Assembly: GCA_014728085.1 (NCBI GenBank)
Contig: WJMF01000030.1
Location: 1-54,758 of the forward strand
Origin: Candidatus Zhuqueibacterota bacterium
GTDB taxonomy: Bacteria; Zhuqueibacterota; Zhuqueibacteria; Residuimicrobiales; Oceaniaggregativiventaceae
Length of the DNA stretch: 54,758 bases
Direction: 5' to 3'
The notes below the pieces were generated by a model. The model saw only the letters and a list, made by a program, of their open reading frames with translations, was not told where the DNA came from and made no database searches. Position numbers and translations under genes: made by a program. Every line of letters begins with the position of its first letter. Positions within the stretch are counted from its first letter, which is position 1. Shown piece by piece: positions 43,187 to 52,800 of this stretch.

Positions 43187-43885
43187 ATGAACCAAAAAGA
43201 AAAAATTGTCCAGTGGTATCACTATGTCGGGTTTACAGTTGTCTTTTTAGCTCTTGTTCTGGTTGTGTATATGGGGGTCCGCCATGTATACAGCCAAAAA
43301 CACAACACCCAGATTGCCCTGCTTGAACGTCAGATCGATGCATTGCGTTCTTCCATCAATGTCGACAGCATCCGTCAGTACAACATTCAAAAGATTATTG
43401 CCATCATAGATCAATATAACGTCACCATGCTAACGCATCAGAAATATGAGATTGCCGAAGAGATTTTTAGAATGACCCAAAAATACAGCAACCTGAATGC
43501 CGATTTAATTTGCGCGACCATTACGCATGAAACGGCAGGCACCTGGAGGCCGGATATTGTTTCTCCGGTTGGGGCTATGGGATTGATGCAGATCATGCCG
43601 GCCACGGGCATGTTTGTTGCCGCATCGGAAGGGATTCAATGGACACAGTCGGAAGAGATTCTTTTTGATCCGATTTACAACATCCGTATCGGAGCAAGGT
43701 ATTTGTCTTCTCTCATTGAACTCTATGATGTGGATGGCGGGCTGGCCGCCTATAATGGCGGTGAAAAGCGGGCATCACTCTGGATCGGCAGCGGCAAAGC
43801 AAGTGGAATTCTTGCCGCAGAAACGCAGGCGTACATACCTGCTATACAAAGATTGTACAATGAATTTCAGGATTTTCGTCTTTAA
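43187..43885 (+). CDS. Membrane-anchored lytic transglycosylase (SLT domain)
   Basis: A 232-residue protein with one N-terminal helix (about residues 12-32), a short helical linker and an SLT-type muramidase domain. The catalytic glutamate is Glu115 in THETAG. SPVGAMGLMQIMPATG, NIRIGARYLSSLI and LAAYNGGEKRAS follow in the usual order. It cleaves peptidoglycan to 1,6-anhydro-muramyl products in the periplasm. AAAGGAG precedes ATG 43187, and a weak promoter (TTGTAA 43094-43099, 17 bases, TAAATT 43117-43122) is possible. Its last four bases overlap the convergent menG gene. Confidence 0.9.
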   Translation: MNQKEKIVQWYHYVGFTVVFLALVLVVYMGVRHVYSQKHNTQIALLERQIDALRSSINVDSIRQYNIQKIIAIIDQYNVTMLTHQKYEIAEEIFRMTQKYSNLNADLICATITHETAGTWRPDIVSPVGAMGLMQIMPATGMFVAASEGIQWTQSEEILFDPIYNIRIGARYLSSLIELYDVDGGLAAYNGGEKRASLWIGSGKASGILAAETQAYIPAIQRLYNEFQDFRL

Positions 43886-44622
43886 GCCGACTTGGTACTT
43901 TTCGCTATTCGGGCGGTGTACAGATGGCAGATTCCCATAAAGAGTTGTTTGTGCGATATTCGGACCAATCCACCCTGTCTCATCGTCTCCATAAATGACG
44001 GCGGCTGAGGAAAGTTTTTGATAGAATCGATGAGATAATCATACGCCGCCGGATTGGGTGAGAATTTTCTTGCTGTTGGTGGGATAACCCGGGACATATA
44101 GAAAGCCAACAATGTTCTCAAGCATCTGGCTGACGGCAAGGCCATTTCCAGAACAATCACCATACCCCTGTCTGACGTTACTCTTTTCATTTCTTTCAGG
44201 GCCGTCTTGTGGTCGGTGATGTTTCGCATGCCGAATGCAATGACGGTGACATCAAATGAATTGTCTTTAAAGGGCAGACTCAAGGCATCTGCCCGGCAAA
44301 ACGCTGCAGCACTCGTTTTGGTTTGTGCCCTTTTAAGCATCGGGAAAACAAGATCTGCCCCAATCGCTTTTATGTGAGGATGTTTTTTACGGGCCCGGAT
44401 GATAATGTCAGCGGTGCCTGTTGCCACATCGAGCAAACGGTTCATTTGGCCGAAGCGCATGCTTTGCACCGCCTTTTTGCGCCACCAATAATCAAACCCC
44501 AGGCTGGTAAGATGATTTAAAAAATCATACCTTGGTGTTATGGTGGTAAAAATTTCCCTGACGATTTTTTTGTATTGCTGTTCTTTTAGATTTTTAACCG
44601 AGGGATACTTGTTTTTTGTCAT
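43882..44622 (-). CDS. menG: Demethylmenaquinone methyltransferase (UbiE/MenG family)
   Basis: A 246-residue C-methyltransferase for menaquinone (or ubiquinone). Typical blocks are FTTITPRYDFLNHLTSLGFDYWWR (residues about 25-48), LLDVATGTADI (motif I), FDVTVIAFGMRNI and the C-terminal KQLFMGICHLYTARI. ATG 44622 is set by GGAGGA at eight bases. I call the menaquinone activity because FCB-group bacteria normally use menaquinone, which is inference. No other quinone gene is nearby. Confidence 0.88.
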   Translation of the reverse strand: MTKNKYPSVKNLKEQQYKKIVREIFTTITPRYDFLNHLTSLGFDYWWRKKAVQSMRFGQMNRLLDVATGTADIIIRARKKHPHIKAIGADLVFPMLKRAQTKTSAAAFCRADALSLPFKDNSFDVTVIAFGMRNITDHKTALKEMKRVTSDRGMVIVLEMALPSARCLRTLLAFYMSRVIPPTARKFSPNPAAYDYLIDSIKNFPQPPSFMETMRQGGLVRISHKQLFMGICHLYTARIAKSTKSA

Positions 44623-44696
44623 AGACGAGTCCTCCGTCCGATAAAATAGATAATGTAAGGAAAAAATCAAAACGTTTCATAGAGGTAGAAACAGCC

Positions 44697-45254
44697 GTGA
44701 TCGATTATTTTCGCATCATACACAAATATATATCGCCCGATTCGACAACATATCGCTTTTTTATTCATCACTCAGTTTTGGTTACCGAGAAAGCCCTTAG
44801 AGCGGGCCGGCGGGTAGGTCTGAATCAAACACAACTGGACTTTATAGAAGAGGCCGGCATGCTCCATGATATTGGAATCGTTCGAGTCAGGGCGGAAGAA
44901 ATCGGTTGTTACGGCAATAAACCCTATATCTGCCACGGCGTCGAGGGAAGTATGCTCTTGGGTGATGAAGGATTGGAAAAGCATGCATTGGTAAGTGAAA
45001 GCCATGTCGGAGTCGGCATTACAAAAGAGGAGGTTGTTGTAAAACAGTTTCCTTTACCGGCCAGAGATATGGTTCCCCTGTCCATAGAAGAAAGGATTCT
45101 GTGCTGGGCTGATTTGTTTTTTTCCAAATCTTCTCACAAATTATGGATCGAAAAAACAACCGATGATGTCCTGGAACGAGTACGAAGATATGGAGACAGG
45201 CAGGCAAAAACATTTCTCGCCTGGCAAGAGGAGTTCGGAGAACAAGACTCATGA
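44697..45254 (+). CDS. HD-domain phosphohydrolase-like protein
   Basis: A 185-residue HD-superfamily protein. Metal residues are apparent in FIHHSVLVTEKAL, the central GMLHDIGIVRVRAEE (the HD pair), the CHGVEGSMLLGDEGL histidine and WADLFFSKS. It probably hydrolyses a nucleotide or phosphate ester. Starts at GTG 44697, preceded by AGAGG at a longer than usual distance. It overlaps the Smr-domain gene by four bases (ATGA), so the two are coupled. Substrate unknown. Confidence 0.8.
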   Translation: MIDYFRIIHKYISPDSTTYRFFIHHSVLVTEKALRAGRRVGLNQTQLDFIEEAGMLHDIGIVRVRAEEIGCYGNKPYICHGVEGSMLLGDEGLEKHALVSESHVGVGITKEEVVVKQFPLPARDMVPLSIEERILCWADLFFSKSSHKLWIEKTTDDVLERVRRYGDRQAKTFLAWQEEFGEQDS

Positions 45255-45526
45255 ATGATCCAATAGACCTGCCGATTGATGGTATTCTTGACCTCCACAC
45301 ATTTAAACCTTCACAAGTCGGAGATTTGGTTCCAACCTATCTGGAAGCGTGCCGGGAGAAAAATATTTTACGTGTCCGTATTATACACGGTAAAGGCACA
45401 GGCGCCCTGCGGCGAACCGTGCATGCTATATTGGACAAAACCCCGGGTGTTGCCGCTTATCATCTTGATGGTGAACGGGGCAACTGGGGAGCTACGATTG
45501 TCCGGTTGGCAGAGGATTTTTCCTGA
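45251..45526 (+). CDS. Stand-alone Smr-domain protein
   Basis: A 91-residue protein made only of the Smr domain. Visible are DLHTFKPSQV (the LDLH motif), RIIHGKGTGALRRTV (the HGxG nucleic-acid-cleft motif) and GNWGATIVRL. In MutS2 and other proteins this domain nicks branched DNA or acts on RNA; solo members are mostly uncharacterised. Coupled to the preceding HD gene. It converges on the secreted-protein gene with four bases between, so no terminator fits there. Confidence 0.88.
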   Translation: MNDPIDLPIDGILDLHTFKPSQVGDLVPTYLEACREKNILRVRIIHGKGTGALRRTVHAILDKTPGVAAYHLDGERGNWGATIVRLAEDFS

Positions 45527-45530
45527 TTTT

Positions 45531-47009
45531 TTATTGCAATGCAATTGATTTTGTGACCCCGATTATTTCGGGCGGCGATGGAGAAATGTTATCCGTATAA
45601 TCATCCATCAAAATCAGGTACATGCTGGAGGATGTTCCTCCCTTGTTGGCGCCAAGGGTAATGGTGCCGGGATGATACTCTTTTTTGTATATTTTATAAG
45701 ACGTATCTTCGCTTTCTATGGTCATATTGGTTTCTTGCCACGGCAATAGCCACGTCGGTAACGAGTCGGTATATCGTGCATCATAAGCGACATACAGGGC
45801 AACACTTTTATTAACATAGAAGGAGATAAATTCCGATCCGAACAGGTCTTTGTCGTTATTGGCCGTCTCTATCCAGGTCAATTGGTTGAGTGTTTCAGGC
45901 AGCAGAGTGATAAGATAAGGCCGGTCGCTGTATACCGGATCACCAATTTGTTTTGCTTTTGTGGTGTAATTTTTTCTGCTTATGCCATCGACAATGAATT
46001 CCCTGGTAAATTGATAGCCAATCGTTGTGTCTTCCAGGACATCAGCTATATCGAGCCGATCTTTAAGGTTTTGAATGGTCAGGGAATAGGAGCGATTTAA
46101 TCTGTGAGCTGTGGTCTGTAATTCAACGGTTTTAAGATCCTTCAAAAGGTTTGATTTAAGGATCTTAATTTCTGGTGTAATGCTATAGTTGTCAAGATGT
46201 TCAGCTGATTGTTGATCCAACGCCTTGTTAAAGGACGCGTACACCTTGTTGACACATGTGACGGCAACTGATTCCACCTTTGGAGGGCCGGCATCGGGTT
46301 TAGGATCACCCTCTATATAAATTCTTAGATTTGAATAAACCGGACCGGGTTGTCCGCAATAACCCCATATAAGGTTATCCCGGCCGAGTAAAATAATTTT
46401 ATAAGCCCGGATTTGGTCTTCATGAGGGAGTGTTGAAATTAACTCATCGTCTACAAAACAGTAAATATTGTTATGGGTCCAGGTTACTTTGAAGGTGTAT
46501 GTTCTGGTAGAGTCCCATATGGCTTCGAGCATGACATCGTCAGTTGTGCGGGAATCGATATGATTTGGAGCAGCCTGGAAGCGAAATCCAGCCAGGCCCT
46601 CGCCCAGGGAATATTCATGATAGGTGCGAATATTCCACCAGGCATTATCTGTTTGAAAGAGGTTTTTATTGTTTGACGGGTGTATAACTGAATATAAATT
46701 GATAATTTGATGCTTTAAATTTGTGGCCTGATGTGCAGGGTCAAAGTTGCTAACATCTACCATGAGCGTGCCTTTAAACGGAATAAGCCGTGACAATTCT
46801 ATTTTTAATTGACTGTTGGTGTTTGTGGCCTTCCATCCGGTAGTCGAGATAAATTTTCCATCGGTATTGGTGATTTGTTCTCCTTCAGCGGGCATTGCAT
46901 TCGTTAAGGGGTGGTAATAAAACAAACGGCGATGAACGGGCTGTGCTGAAAGGGATTGCAGAGTCAGCAAGATCGTCAGCATAAAAAATATAAGACTGTT
47001 GTTGTTCAT
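45531..47009 (-). CDS. Secreted protein with LamG-like and Ig-like domains, function unknown
   Basis: A 492-residue exported protein. A signal peptide (MNNNSLIFFMLTILL, cleavage near LSAQ) is followed by a concanavalin-like/LamG-type region (about residues 25-235: WWNIRTYHEYSLGEG, FKVTWTHNNIYCFVDDELI). Next comes a segment like bacterial Ig or SbsA repeats (about 245-345: VESVAVTCVNKVYASFNKALD) and an unassigned beta-rich C-terminal third containing DLFGSEFISFYVNKS. ATG 47009 is supported by AGAGGA. It is transcribed away from the GH2-like gene. The LamG-type part often binds glycans. Confidence 0.6.
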   Translation of the reverse strand: MNNNSLIFFMLTILLTLQSLSAQPVHRRLFYYHPLTNAMPAEGEQITNTDGKFISTTGWKATNTNSQLKIELSRLIPFKGTLMVDVSNFDPAHQATNLKHQIINLYSVIHPSNNKNLFQTDNAWWNIRTYHEYSLGEGLAGFRFQAAPNHIDSRTTDDVMLEAIWDSTRTYTFKVTWTHNNIYCFVDDELISTLPHEDQIRAYKIILLGRDNLIWGYCGQPGPVYSNLRIYIEGDPKPDAGPPKVESVAVTCVNKVYASFNKALDQQSAEHLDNYSITPEIKILKSNLLKDLKTVELQTTAHRLNRSYSLTIQNLKDRLDIADVLEDTTIGYQFTREFIVDGISRKNYTTKAKQIGDPVYSDRPYLITLLPETLNQLTWIETANNDKDLFGSEFISFYVNKSVALYVAYDARYTDSLPTWLLPWQETNMTIESEDTSYKIYKKEYHPGTITLGANKGGTSSSMYLILMDDYTDNISPSPPEIIGVTKSIALQ

Positions 47010-47202
47010 TAAATTATCCTCTTGTTTTGGCTCAATATTGTGGCATTTGTGCGGATTTTTCGATACGGCATGCCACACTTAAAGGATTAAAGAAACGTAA
47101 AATAAAGAGTTAAGCGACCACCACCATTTTTAAAATTATATGCGTTGTTTTAAGCAATTTTCAGACCAAAACGTTGATTGAGTACTTTTGCGTTACACAA
47201 TA

Positions 47203-47231
47203 TTGACAACAGTAAATAAAGTCCTTATATT
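47203..47231 (+). promoter_or_regulatory. Strong sigma70-type promoter for the GH2-like gene
   Basis: TTGACA (47203-47208) is a perfect -35 hexamer, followed by 17 bases and TATATT (47226-47231), five of six matches to the -10 consensus. It predicts a transcript start near 47238, about 22 bases before ATG 47260. This is the best promoter match I found in the window and lies in the 250-base divergent gap. Nothing else in that gap stands out. Confidence 0.75.
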
Positions 47232-47259
47232 GGGTCTATATTTCAAGGCCAGATAAAAA

Positions 47260-49782
47260 ATGTCACTGATAAAATATTACAATCTGCCAGGCTATGTTAA
47301 CTGGTTATTCGCGTTTTTTTTGCTGATCATGATTTTACCGGGACGAGGCGATTTTGCTTTGCCACGGTCTTTGCAGTTTAGCAGGATTCAGCTTGAACGC
47401 CCGTCCGGTGGAATCGCACTTGATGGTGAGTGGGAACTCAGAGCGATGAATGGCGATAGCCGGGAAACCGTTGTTTTACCCTCATATCTGGATCGAGTCG
47501 GTCATTTTACCCTGATTAAGACGTTTCGAGTCGATTCCTCTGCATCCGCAGAGGAATATCTGTTTCACATTGGCGGGATTGAGGGACAATGTTCTGTTTA
47601 TTTGAATCATCAGTTTATCGGCGGCCGTGCTTTGGCCCGTTTTCCGTTTACGCTATCAGCGGGAGCTGAAAATGTCTTTACAGACAAACAAAATCAACTT
47701 TCCATTGAGGTTGACAATCGTCTGGATTATAAAGAAACCATTCCATTAAAGGCAAGACTAAACGGTTTGCCAATCCATGGTAAAGGCGTTTTGGGGTCTG
47801 TGGAGCTCGTCCCCCTGTCAACCCCTTTTACCAAATCTGTATTGCTCGATTCGATCGAGATCAGTGGGAATCGTCTCCTCTTTGATTTGAATCTAAAGCT
47901 GCGCTCGCCGGAAAATAAAGCCGTGGTTGCGCGCATACAGCTTTTAACGGAACGATTCAGGCGGCCGCTGTGGCAACAGCAGCACACCATCTCTTCGCCG
48001 GCAGCAAGGGATGGGGATGAGTTTATGGAACTGGGCAACATCTCGGTGCCGTTTTATCCCTGGCAGCCCGGCTCTCCGCATTTTTATACACTTGAGGTTC
48101 GATTATGGCAGCAAAACCGGGATGATCAGAGCGATGTGTTTCGCGTCGATTTTGGCGTGCCCGCAACGAATGAGCCAAGGGTTCCGGAAGATATACGGGC
48201 CATCGGCTATGTACTGGATAAACAGCTGGCCGGATTATCTCCCGATACGTTGAAAGCTCGGCTTTTTGACGATTTGCGAATGATCAAGCAAATGGGCGCC
48301 AATACCGTTTATTGTTACGCCTCTTATCCCCTGCCTCCGTTTTTAAGTGTTTGTGATGAGTTGGGATTATACGCACTGGTAGAACTTCCGCTTGCTGATA
48401 TTCCAACCGATTTTCTAAAGCGGCAATCTTTTATCCAGCTTTTTGAGAATCATTTACATCGTTTCATAGAGACGTTTAAGGTTCATCCCAGCGTTCTGGC
48501 CTGGGGTTTGGGGAATGGATTTGCACCCGATCATCCGTTATCTCAATCTTTTGTCAGGCGAATGGTCGGGAAGCTCGGAGCCTGGGATGGGCGACCGGTC
48601 TATTTATCGCCGGCACTGCCGGCGACGTCGCCATCTTTGGGAGCGGATTTCTATATTGTAGATGTTATCGACCAAAATAATCAGCCGGACGAAACGGCAC
48701 TCTCCTCCCTGGGGCGGAATGTTTTACCGCGTATCGTCGCCGCCGTTGAAATTGGCGAGGAAGATCAGCGCTATTTAGAAAAGCATCATGCCCATAAAAT
48801 ACGGGAAATTTTTGCCGATCTTTCAGAACGCTCCTGGAAGGGCGGACTCCTGGTAAGCCCGATTTATGACTGGTACGGGGACGCTTGTTATTCTTATTGG
48901 GGAGCCGGGCTGGAGATGGATAAACATATTACCGGTTTGATCAATGCCGACGGCGTCGAACGACCGGCCTTTCAGGTGGTCAGGTCATTTTTTTCAAGTC
49001 GTTCGCTGATCGATATTTTATATGAGGATGTACCGCCAGAATCTTCATTGTTATTTCAGATTTTGGCCCTGACTCTTTTTGCTTTATTTTTACTTTTATT
49101 AAAAAACGACAAACGGCTGCAAGTCTATTTAAAAAGAGTATATAGATTTCCGCATGGATTTATTGTTGATCTGCAGGAAAATCGAAAGGTCAATGCGTTT
49201 TTAACGCTTTACGTCGGCACGACATTAATTTTATCTCTTGCGATTATTTTCAGCAGCTGGATATATTGTTTGAAAGACAACTTTCTCTTTGGGAAGGTTT
49301 TGATTTACTTATTCTCGGAACCGGAATCGCAGCGTCGGGTTATTCAGTTGATTTGGCATCCGCTCTGGCTGTTGTTTTTTCTTTTTGTTGTTCTGTTTGC
49401 CGGGATTGTTTTTTCAGCCGCATTATTGCGTATTTATTTTTTCATCACAAAGAGGACGATATATTTTCGACAGACCTTTTCTTTTTGTGTCTGGATAAAT
49501 TCTCATATATTGTTTACCTTACCGTTGGCTATTGTATTCATCAAGGCCTACCAGGCAAAAGAATTTCATTTGTTTATAAACATATATCTCGTTGTAATTC
49601 TGTTGTGGACAATCGGCAGGTATTTTAGGGGATTTAGATTGTTTTTACAGCTCGGTTTTCTGCAGACGAGTATGGTCATTGGCGTTGTTCTGTTGTTCGT
49701 TTTATCTGCCGGGTATTACTTGCATATACAGAGCGCATTTATTTCATACCTTCGCTATTTTTTAATGATGATCGGTTCATGA
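47260..49782 (+). CDS. GH2-fold membrane protein, acid/base glutamate missing
   Basis: An 840-residue protein. After a signal anchor (about residues 12-30), residues about 35-590 follow the GH2 plan. There is a sugar-binding domain (LDGEWELR, HIGGIEGQCSVYLNHQFIGG), an Ig-like domain, and a TIM barrel beginning near IKQMGANTVYCYASYP. The acid/base motif that normally reads NE is LGNGF, with Gly420 for Glu. The putative nucleophile Glu497 (AAVEIGEE) is kept at the usual 77-residue spacing. The C-terminal 230 residues carry about six membrane helices (with NRKVNAFLT between the first two), resembling Yip1-like membrane domains. It is probably a periplasmic sugar sensor or scaffold rather than a hydrolase. 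Confidence 0.75.
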   Translation: MSLIKYYNLPGYVNWLFAFFLLIMILPGRGDFALPRSLQFSRIQLERPSGGIALDGEWELRAMNGDSRETVVLPSYLDRVGHFTLIKTFRVDSSASAEEYLFHIGGIEGQCSVYLNHQFIGGRALARFPFTLSAGAENVFTDKQNQLSIEVDNRLDYKETIPLKARLNGLPIHGKGVLGSVELVPLSTPFTKSVLLDSIEISGNRLLFDLNLKLRSPENKAVVARIQLLTERFRRPLWQQQHTISSPAARDGDEFMELGNISVPFYPWQPGSPHFYTLEVRLWQQNRDDQSDVFRVDFGVPATNEPRVPEDIRAIGYVLDKQLAGLSPDTLKARLFDDLRMIKQMGANTVYCYASYPLPPFLSVCDELGLYALVELPLADIPTDFLKRQSFIQLFENHLHRFIETFKVHPSVLAWGLGNGFAPDHPLSQSFVRRMVGKLGAWDGRPVYLSPALPATSPSLGADFYIVDVIDQNNQPDETALSSLGRNVLPRIVAAVEIGEEDQRYLEKHHAHKIREIFADLSERSWKGGLLVSPIYDWYGDACYSYWGAGLEMDKHITGLINADGVERPAFQVVRSFFSSRSLIDILYEDVPPESSLLFQILALTLFALFLLLLKNDKRLQVYLKRVYRFPHGFIVDLQENRKVNAFLTLYVGTTLILSLAIIFSSWIYCLKDNFLFGKVLIYLFSEPESQRRVIQLIWHPLWLLFFLFVVLFAGIVFSAALLRIYFFITKRTIYFRQTFSFCVWINSHILFTLPLAIVFIKAYQAKEFHLFINIYLVVILLWTIGRYFRGFRLFLQLGFLQTSMVIGVVLLFVLSAGYYLHIQSAFISYLRYFLMMIGS

Positions 49783-49871
49783 GCTTTGGAATTTCTGCTT
49801 GCATTTTGTTGGTGTACGTCGTACTTTTATAAACTTTGCTCAAATATTAATATAACTGGTAAACGGGAAAC

Positions 49872-52800
49872 GTGTATTTATCTGAATTAAACATCATTGG
49901 TTTCAAGTCATTTGCGCGCAAGATACAACTTCGGTTTAACAAGGGGATAACCGGAGTCGTGGGGCCGAATGGATGCGGCAAAAGCAATATCGTCGATGCT
50001 ATCCGTTGGGTAATGGGGGAACAGCGAAGCGGTGTCTTGCGAAGCGAGCGAATGGAAAATGTTATTTTTAATGGTTCCGAAAGCGCCAAACCGGTTGGGA
50101 TGGCAGAAGTCTCCCTGACCATTCAGAACAATAAAAATATTTTACCCATAGAATATACTGAAGTGGTTATTACGCGGCGTCTGTTCAGATCAGGCGAGAG
50201 TCAATATCTCATCAACGGTAATCTGTGTCGTCTTAAGGATATTCTGGATCTTTTTATGGATACCGGGGTCGGACCGGGGACCTATTCGGTGATTGAACTG
50301 CAACAAGTAGAAAAGATTCTAAATGGCAAGGCAGATGAACGGCGGGCCATATTTGAAGAAGCAGCGGGTATAACAAAATACAAGTTGAGAAGAAAAGCAA
50401 CCTTTCGAAAACTTGAGGCAACTGAAAAAGATCTCATTCGGATTGAAGACATCATGTCTGAAGTCGAGAAGAATGTACGTTCCTTGCGCCGCCAGGTCAG
50501 CAAAGCGGAACGCTACCAGACAATGACCAGTGAACTCCGCGATCTTGAGATTCAGGTCAGCACGCACGAGTATTCAAAAATTTTAAATGAACTGGATCCG
50601 CTGCAAACCAGGTTTGAACTTGTACGGGACGACCGGGAAGCGTCCTCATCCACTCTTGCCACGTTTGAAGCAAAATATGAAGAGACGCGCAGTCAGTTAC
50701 TGGGTCTTGAAAAGAAATTATCCGCTGAGCAAATGGAATTTAATGCGTTTGAGAAGGAGATTCAAAAACTCGATGAACGGATTTTGGTCAACAAGGAGCG
50801 TCTTCGCTCTCTGGAGGAAAATAAAAACAGATATCTTCTCGAGCAAAAGAGTTTTAACCGGCGGTCCGGAGAGTTGAAAGAATCTTTAGAAGAGATAACA
50901 ACCCGTATGAGCGGGCTCGAGGGCGTATTTGATGAAAAGAAACTGAATTATCAGGAATTGGATGCAAAATATCAGACCGTGCGGGAAAAGTACAATCTGT
51001 TGAGAGAACAAGTGCGCCGGCACGAAGAGGATGTTTTACGAATCATTGAAGAGATCAGCCGTCTGCAGAACAGGGGGGAGCGATTAAAGGCTAATGAAGA
51101 AAATCTCAGCAGCCGGCTTGGACAATTGGATCAGGAAGATAATGAAGCGGAAGAAAAGAACAGAGATCTGGTAACTCGTTTGACTCGGGTTCGCTCGGAA
51201 GAGGAAAAATACAATCAAACCCTGAATGAAAAACGCAACCAGTTGGAGAGTAAGGAAAAACAGATAGAAGAATCCCTGCGATCTTATGAAGGCTTGCAAA
51301 AAATCGACAGCCAGGATGAAAATAAAATTGAGGTTTTGAACAATCAGGCGGCCTTGATCAGGCGTTTAATCGAAAATTTCGAGGATTATCCTGCCGGTGT
51401 TCGTCATCTGTTAACGGAAAAGTCCGAAGAATTGAAAAATTTTGGTCCTTTTGCCAATATCCTTCATATTGATGAATCTTATCGTCTGGCTATCAGTGCT
51501 GCACTGGGAGATGCAGCGACGTTTTTACTGGTGGACAATGCGGATCGAGCCTTGACCGGTATTGAGATGCTCAAGCAGGATAAAAAGGGAGTGGTCACTT
51601 TTCTCCCCATACAGCAGTTACGCTTTGATTTTGTCAGTCATCCGCAGCTGGATGATTTGGGGGTTATAGGATGGGCGGATGAATTGGTGGAGTATAAACC
51701 CGAGTTTGAGCAAGTGGTAAAGGCGTTATTGGGAAAATTTCTGGTTGTCCAGGATCAGGCGACAGCAACGCGAATACTCGATGATGCAAAACAATATGGC
51801 ATTAATCTGGTGACGTTGGGAGGTGAGGTATTGACCTTTTGGGGGTTGATTCGCGGCGGCGCCAAAAGCAAACAACAAGCAGAACTCATTGGGCGTCAGG
51901 AACAACTGGCATCATTGCTGGCTCAAATTGAGGAGATCAAAAAGCGACGGGAACAGCGCTTGCTGGTGATGTCTGAACTTGAGGAGAAAGCTCATGCAGA
52001 CAAAATCGATGCCGAGGAATTACACACGCAACTGAAATCATTAGAAGAAGAGTTAGGGGCAAAGCGCATCGAATTGGGCCGGTTGACATTCGAGGAACAA
52101 ACGCTTAACGAAGCAAAGGTAAAACGCGCCAGCGAAAGACAACGCCTGCTTGAACAGATGGGTCAGGTGGATCGCAACCTTAAAGAACAGAATTATGGCA
52201 CAGAGGATCAACAAGCCAGGCGGCAGCAATTTGCCAAACAGGCACAGGAAAAGAATGAAACGCTTAAAAGCCTGGAAAAAGAGCTCAACACGATGGCCGA
52301 GAAGGTCAAAACGGCAAGCGTTGAGCTGGCCAGAGAACAAAGCGATTTTGATGCCTTAAAACGCGAACAAGACTCTGTAAAACGGCAGATTTCTGAAACC
52401 GAAAGTCTCATTCAAACCCGGGAATCGGAATCTAAAAGTGCTGAACGGGAAGCCCGGGAACTCGGGGAAGTCAATGCTGAATATGCCGACAGAATCGAGA
52501 GTTTGAAAAAGAAGACGGATATTGTTCGGGAACGAATTGAGACATTAGAAGTAGAACAGTATGAGGCCAATACAAAAATTGCAGATCAGGAGAGACAAAT
52601 CCGGCAGGCGCGCACAAAGGCTGAAGAGCTTTCCGAATCTATCCATCATCATGAATTGCGAGTCTCTGAATTGAAAATGCGGGCACAAAACCTTGTGTCT
52701 CGAATAAAAGAGGAATACGACTATCAGCTTGAACGAAAAGAAATCGATGATCAATTGCCGATTGATGACATGTCGGAAAAGATGAATCAGCTAAAAGAGC

